Shown: in pieces, positions 60,498 to 64,000 of the stretch
How positions within the stretch are numbered: position 1 is the stretch's first letter
Layout of the letters: the number at the start of each line of letters is the position of its first letter
Assembly: GCA_963677755.1 (NCBI GenBank)
Contig: OY782506.1
Location: 1,426,001 to 1,490,000, forward strand
DNA from: JAIOSF01 sp963677755
GTDB taxonomy: Bacteria; Campylobacterota; Campylobacteria; Campylobacterales; Arcobacteraceae
Reading direction: 5' to 3'
Length of the DNA stretch: 64,000 bases
Notes under the pieces: model-generated
The model's database searches: none
What the model saw: the letters and a program-made list of their open reading frames with translations, nothing else
Told to the model about the DNA's origin: nothing
Translations under genes and position numbers: made by a program

Positions 60498-62072
60498 CTA
60501 TTTTAATTGAAAACTATATGTAAATTGTGTTACATTATTTTCTGATTTAACATCTATATTTACATTATTACTATCACAAATATCTTTTATTATATTTAAG
60601 CCCAAACCAAATCCACCTCTTACATCATTTTCTCTATAATATCTCTCAAATAATTTTGAAGAGTCATTTATAGTATTACCATCATTTTTAATTGACAAAA
60701 GTATAACATCATTTTGTTTTATCAATGATATAAAAATAATTGTATTTTCATAACTATATTTAATTGCATTTGATAAACTATTGTCACATATCCTTTGCAG
60801 CTGTGTTTCATTAAAATAAATAAAAAGATTATCTTCAATGGAAAATTCAAATTTTAGATTATTACCTAATGCTATCTCTTCAAAAAACTCCAATCTAAGT
60901 TTCAAAAATTCGGAAAAGTCAATAGTACTAGGTTTATATTCTATCCTATCTTTTTTTACTAAATATGACAAATCATTATAAATATTATGAATAATCTTAG
61001 AACCCGCTTCTATTTTAGAAAGATATACATTTTCTCCATATTTTAATTTAAATAAATCAATATTAGCAATAATAATACTTAAAGGGGTATTTATCTCATG
61101 AATTGCATTTTGTATAAATTTATCTTGTTTTTTAACTAAATGATGAGCAAATTGTTCTGACTTTTGTAATTTTTCAGTTCTATCTTCAACTTTTTCTTCT
61201 AAATTGAGATTTAATTCTTTTAATTCGTTTATCATTAGATTGACATTAAAAGATATATGTTCAAACTCTCTAAATGTTAATTTTTCTAAATCAATATTGT
61301 CATAATTTATTGAAACATTTTTTAATGTATTTTTGATATTCTCAATATCTTTTTGTATTAAAAAAGTAAAATATTTCGATATAGCCATACTTGTTAAAAA
61401 TAATGCAATTGCAAACATCATTATTTGTATACTATATTCAAACATTTTTTGTTTGTATTCTCTTTTTTTCTGTAACAATACACTCTCTATATCATCAAGA
61501 TATACTCCACTCCCTATCATCCATTGAAATGGTTCGTATGATATTGCATAAGATATTTTATTTGTGAGTTTATTTGTAGTTGGTTTATTCCATAAATAAT
61601 CAACAAAGCCACCCTCTTCTCTCTTTGAAATATCAATTAGCTCTTTAATAACAAGTTTTCCATTAGGGTCTTTAAAGTTAATAAGATTTTTTCCTGCATT
61701 GTATTTTAAAATAGGGTCTGCTACATTTATTCCATCAAAAGTATAAATAAATATATATCCACTTCCATTTCTAACATCTCTCATGGTTTCTATTGTTTCA
61801 ACAATTTGATTTTTTATCTGTGTAATGGGGAGTTCATCTTTGTATTTATTATACTTATATTGTATAAACCGCACTGCCCTAATTGTTTCATTTTTAATAA
61901 GACTTTTTTGAGACTTAACATAATCACTTTCAATCTTTTTTAACTCTTTTAGATGTTCATTATAAGTATTTAAAAACAACAATACTGTTATGAACAACGT
62001 TATAAATGCAGTGAAGACCAATGTAATTCTAGTAACTTGGTTAATACTCTTGTTTTTAAATAGTCTAATCAT
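60498..62072 (-). CDS. sensor histidine kinase with Cache-type periplasmic domain
   Basis: A 524-residue sensor: helix 1 (about 15-36), a periplasmic Cache-like domain (about 40-205) with RNGSGYIFIYTFDGINVADP and NKISYAISYEPFQWMIGSGVYLDDI, helix 2 (about 213-235), then a coiled coil, the H-box FIQNAIHEINTPLSII with His325, and an ATPase domain ending in GGFGLGLNIIKDICD. Cache sensors usually bind small molecules such as amino acids or organic acids. It starts 59 bp from the divergent kinase at 62132. An ATTATA on the + strand (62078-62083) implies a -10 box very close to the start codon. Confidence 0.9.
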   Translation of the reverse strand: MIRLFKNKSINQVTRITLVFTAFITLFITVLLFLNTYNEHLKELKKIESDYVKSQKSLIKNETIRAVRFIQYKYNKYKDELPITQIKNQIVETIETMRDVRNGSGYIFIYTFDGINVADPILKYNAGKNLINFKDPNGKLVIKELIDISKREEGGFVDYLWNKPTTNKLTNKISYAISYEPFQWMIGSGVYLDDIESVLLQKKREYKQKMFEYSIQIMMFAIALFLTSMAISKYFTFLIQKDIENIKNTLKNVSINYDNIDLEKLTFREFEHISFNVNLMINELKELNLNLEEKVEDRTEKLQKSEQFAHHLVKKQDKFIQNAIHEINTPLSIIIANIDLFKLKYGENVYLSKIEAGSKIIHNIYNDLSYLVKKDRIEYKPSTIDFSEFLKLRLEFFEEIALGNNLKFEFSIEDNLFIYFNETQLQRICDNSLSNAIKYSYENTIIFISLIKQNDVILLSIKNDGNTINDSSKLFERYYRENDVRGGFGLGLNIIKDICDSNNVNIDVKSENNVTQFTYSFQLK

Positions 62073-62131
62073 AATTTATTATAACACAAAAATCATTGGA
62101 AGATTATTCCCTTTATGCTATGATAGTTATT

Positions 62132-64000
62132 ATGAAAAATAAACTTATTATATCTGCTATATTTTTATTATTTATTTTAGCTAATGCGGTAGTATATAAG
62201 CTAACATCCATAAATCAAGAACAGAGAATAAGAAGTACACTAGAAAGTGTCGCTCATCAGCTAGAGATTCACTATGAACTACAAATATATCATCAAACAC
62301 TCACAGCAGATGCAGTTTATCGTGCAACTATTTCAAAAAAAGGTGTGATTGAAATATTAAAAAAAGCACTACACGCCTCAAAAAAAGAAAAAATAATATT
62401 AAGAAAACAACTCTATGACTTATTAATTCAAGACTATCAAATAGCAACACTACAAGGTGTTTTACAATTCCAATTTAACTTACCTAATAATGTAACATTC
62501 TTAAGACTTCACAAACCATTAAAGTTTGATGATGATTTATCTAAAATTCGATATAGCTATACTTATGTAAACAAAGAACATAATGTAATAAGAGGTTTAG
62601 AACAAGGTAAAACAACTCATGGTTTTAGAAATGTATATCCTATTTTTGATGAAAAAGGAAACTACTTATCAGCAGTAGAACTTTCCTTTTCTAGTGACTT
62701 AATTCAAGAGATGTTAACAAGAATTAGTAAAATCCATACACACTTTATTGTAGATAAAAAAGTGATCGAGGTAAGAGCGTGGAAAAGTGATGATTTTATT
62801 TCCACCTATAAACAAAGTGATGAAAATGAAAATTATATGATGTCTCAAATGAAAGGGCATAGAATAGCAAAACACTTTGACCATTATAAAGAGATGTTAC
62901 ACAAAAATAAAGATTTTATCACACAACAAATACAAAAAAATGAGAAATTTAATTTTTATGAGTTATATGAGAAAGCATCACATATTATCTCTTTTTACCC
63001 TATTAAAAATATCAAAGATAAAAAAGTGATTGCATGGCTTGTTGCTTATCAAGAAAATACCTTTATAAATGAAACTATCAATAATACTTTGTATATAAGA
63101 GCTTTATCTTTAATATTATTTACTTTTTTATCATTTTTTACCTATTTTAATCTCTCTCAAAAAAAGATTTTAAAAAGAAAAGTCAAAAATAAAACAAAAA
63201 AATTAAAACATATAAACAAAAACCTTAAAAATAAAATAGAAAAAGAGGTTGAAAAAAACAAACAAACACAACAGCAACTTTTTAAAGCAGAAAAAATGGC
63301 ATCGTTAGGAGAGATGATAGGAAATATAGCTCACCAGTGGAGACAACCATTATCGATCATATCAACAGCAGCAACTGGTATGCTTTTACAAAAAGAATTT
63401 GGACAACTTGACGAAGATCAACTTATTGAAAATTGCTCTATTATTGATGAAAATGCACAGTACCTATCAAAAACAATTGATGATTTTAGAGATTTTATAA
63501 AAGGAAATAAAAAATCCACTCTTTTTGAGATTCAAGAAACTATAAAAAAATTTCTCCATCTTATTGAACCCTCTATAAAAAACCATGATATTTCAATAAT
63601 TATAACTAATGAGGATGAAGCTGAGCTTGAAAATTATCAAAATGAACTTATTCAATGTTTTATAAATATCTATAATAACTCACGAGATATTCTCAAAACA
63701 ATGCAAATAAAAGAGAAACTTTTTTTTATTTCAGTAAAAGAAAAGAAAGATTTTATATCTATTCATTTTAAAGACAATGCAGGTGGTATTAATGAAAAAA
63801 TAATATCCAAAATATTTGAGCCATATTTTACAACAAAACACAAAAGTCAAGGTACTGGACTTGGACTACATATGACATATAATCTAATTGTCCATGGTAT
63901 GAAAGGGACAATTGAAGTACAGAATGTAAGCTATACTTATGAAGAAAACAATTATAATGGTGCTGAATTTATTATAACATTACCAAAAAGGTTCCCAGAA
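62132..64000 (+). CDS. sensor histidine kinase, AHQWRQPL type (3' end outside window)
   Basis: The frame is open from the ATG at 62132 to the window end (623 codons, no stop). It contains a first membrane helix (about 4-22), a large periplasmic sensor region (about 25-315; FRNVYPIFDEKGNYLSAVEL resembles a Cache-type core), a second helix (about 324-342), a Lys-rich coiled coil, the H-box GNIAHQWRQPLSII with His401, and the ATPase motifs FINIYNNSRDIL, FKDNAGGI and GTGLGLHMTYNLIVHG. Kinases of this H-box type are abundant in Campylobacterota. It has no visible partner regulator; one may follow outside the window. Confidence 0.9.
   Translation, partial: MKNKLIISAIFLLFILANAVVYKLTSINQEQRIRSTLESVAHQLEIHYELQIYHQTLTADAVYRATISKKGVIEILKKALHASKKEKIILRKQLYDLLIQDYQIATLQGVLQFQFNLPNNVTFLRLHKPLKFDDDLSKIRYSYTYVNKEHNVIRGLEQGKTTHGFRNVYPIFDEKGNYLSAVELSFSSDLIQEMLTRISKIHTHFIVDKKVIEVRAWKSDDFISTYKQSDENENYMMSQMKGHRIAKHFDHYKEMLHKNKDFITQQIQKNEKFNFYELYEKASHIISFYPIKNIKDKKVIAWLVAYQENTFINETINNTLYIRALSLILFTFLSFFTYFNLSQKKILKRKVKNKTKKLKHINKNLKNKIEKEVEKNKQTQQQLFKAEKMASLGEMIGNIAHQWRQPLSIISTAATGMLLQKEFGQLDEDQLIENCSIIDENAQYLSKTIDDFRDFIKGNKKSTLFEIQETIKKFLHLIEPSIKNHDISIIITNEDEAELENYQNELIQCFINIYNNSRDILKTMQIKEKLFFISVKEKKDFISIHFKDNAGGINEKIISKIFEPYFTTKHKSQGTGLGLHMTYNLIVHGMKGTIEVQNVSYTYEENNYNGAEFIITLPKRFPE

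Noticed and set aside
1..64000. CRISPR array, retron, insertion sequence or prophage
   Set aside because: No regularly spaced repeats, reverse transcriptase, transposase, integrase gene or phage structural gene was found in reading the window.
1..64000. tRNA or rRNA genes
   Set aside because: No cloverleaf with GTTC-type T-loop and CCA-like end and no rRNA-like segment was recognised in the gaps, none of which exceeds about 315 bp.

Overview
The window is AT-rich, densely packed chromosomal DNA from a Campylobacterota bacterium, most likely an Arcobacter-like member (Arcobacteraceae). The reasons are the low GC content, histidine kinases with the AHQWRQPLS-type H-box common in this group, a stray SoxZ, and the order helicase-truB-ispE ... 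smpB, which I recall as close to that in Campylobacter jejuni (helicase-truB-csrA-ispE-smpB). I saw no rRNA, tRNA, CRISPR array, insertion sequence or prophage. Family assignments come from reading motifs; no database search was possible.

Layout. 1-10.6 kb: housekeeping genes (RluD-type pseudouridine synthase, cut by the window edge; biotin carboxylase; an OmpR-type two-component system; RodA; YgjP-like metallopeptidase; HIT protein; two minor-pilin-like genes; TyrA; SmpB). 10.6-21.5 kb: an accessory, defence-type island between smpB and ispE with a Phd/RelE-type toxin-antitoxin pair, a RhuM-family gene, type I restriction-modification hsdR-hsdS-hsdM, an orphan structured RNA gene, a PemK/MazF-like toxin coupled to radC, and a Bro-N gene flanked by a 26-bp direct repeat. 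21.5-30.7 kb: core genes (ispE, truB, UvrD-type helicase, LysR regulator, rny, 5-FTHF cyclo-ligase, TlpA-like lipoprotein, ftsY). 30.7-37.5 kb: an acetate cluster (acsA, DnaQ-like exonuclease, CBS-DUF294 protein, actP, DUF485). 37.5-43.6 kb: Bcr-type exporter, small membrane proteins, orphan SoxZ and an RND pump without its own adaptor. 43.6-47.1 kb: McrBC with a RelE/ParE-type toxin-antitoxin pair between mcrB and mcrC. 47.2-59.8 kb: an envelope block with a + strand operon (RND adaptor, RND pump, MlaE, MlaF, MlaD, lipoprotein) converging on a - strand operon (tetR, tolC, adaptor, Sel1-OMPLA phospholipase). 59.8-64 kb: a two-component system and a further, truncated, histidine kinase.

How the parts may work together. 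(1) A TetR-type palindrome, AATGAC-N5/6-TCATT, overlaps the predicted tetR transcription start and recurs upstream of the efflux-Mla operon about 12 kb away, which suggests that one regulator coordinates efflux with outer-membrane lipid asymmetry (Mla transport plus OMPLA). (2) acsA and DUF485-actP share a direct repeat TGCTA-N6-TGCTA placed exactly 11 bp upstream of each predicted -10 box, the layout expected for a class II activator such as an OmpR-type response regulator; this predicts joint control of acetate uptake and activation. (3) The ispE-smpB island holds a well-supported unannotated RNA of about 135 nt (TTGACT-17 bp-TATAAT promoter, four stem-loops, intrinsic terminator, no ATG), convergent with a PemK-like toxin gene that has no adjacent protein antitoxin. 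These three, together with the toxin-antitoxin pair inside the mcrBC operon, are the best leads.
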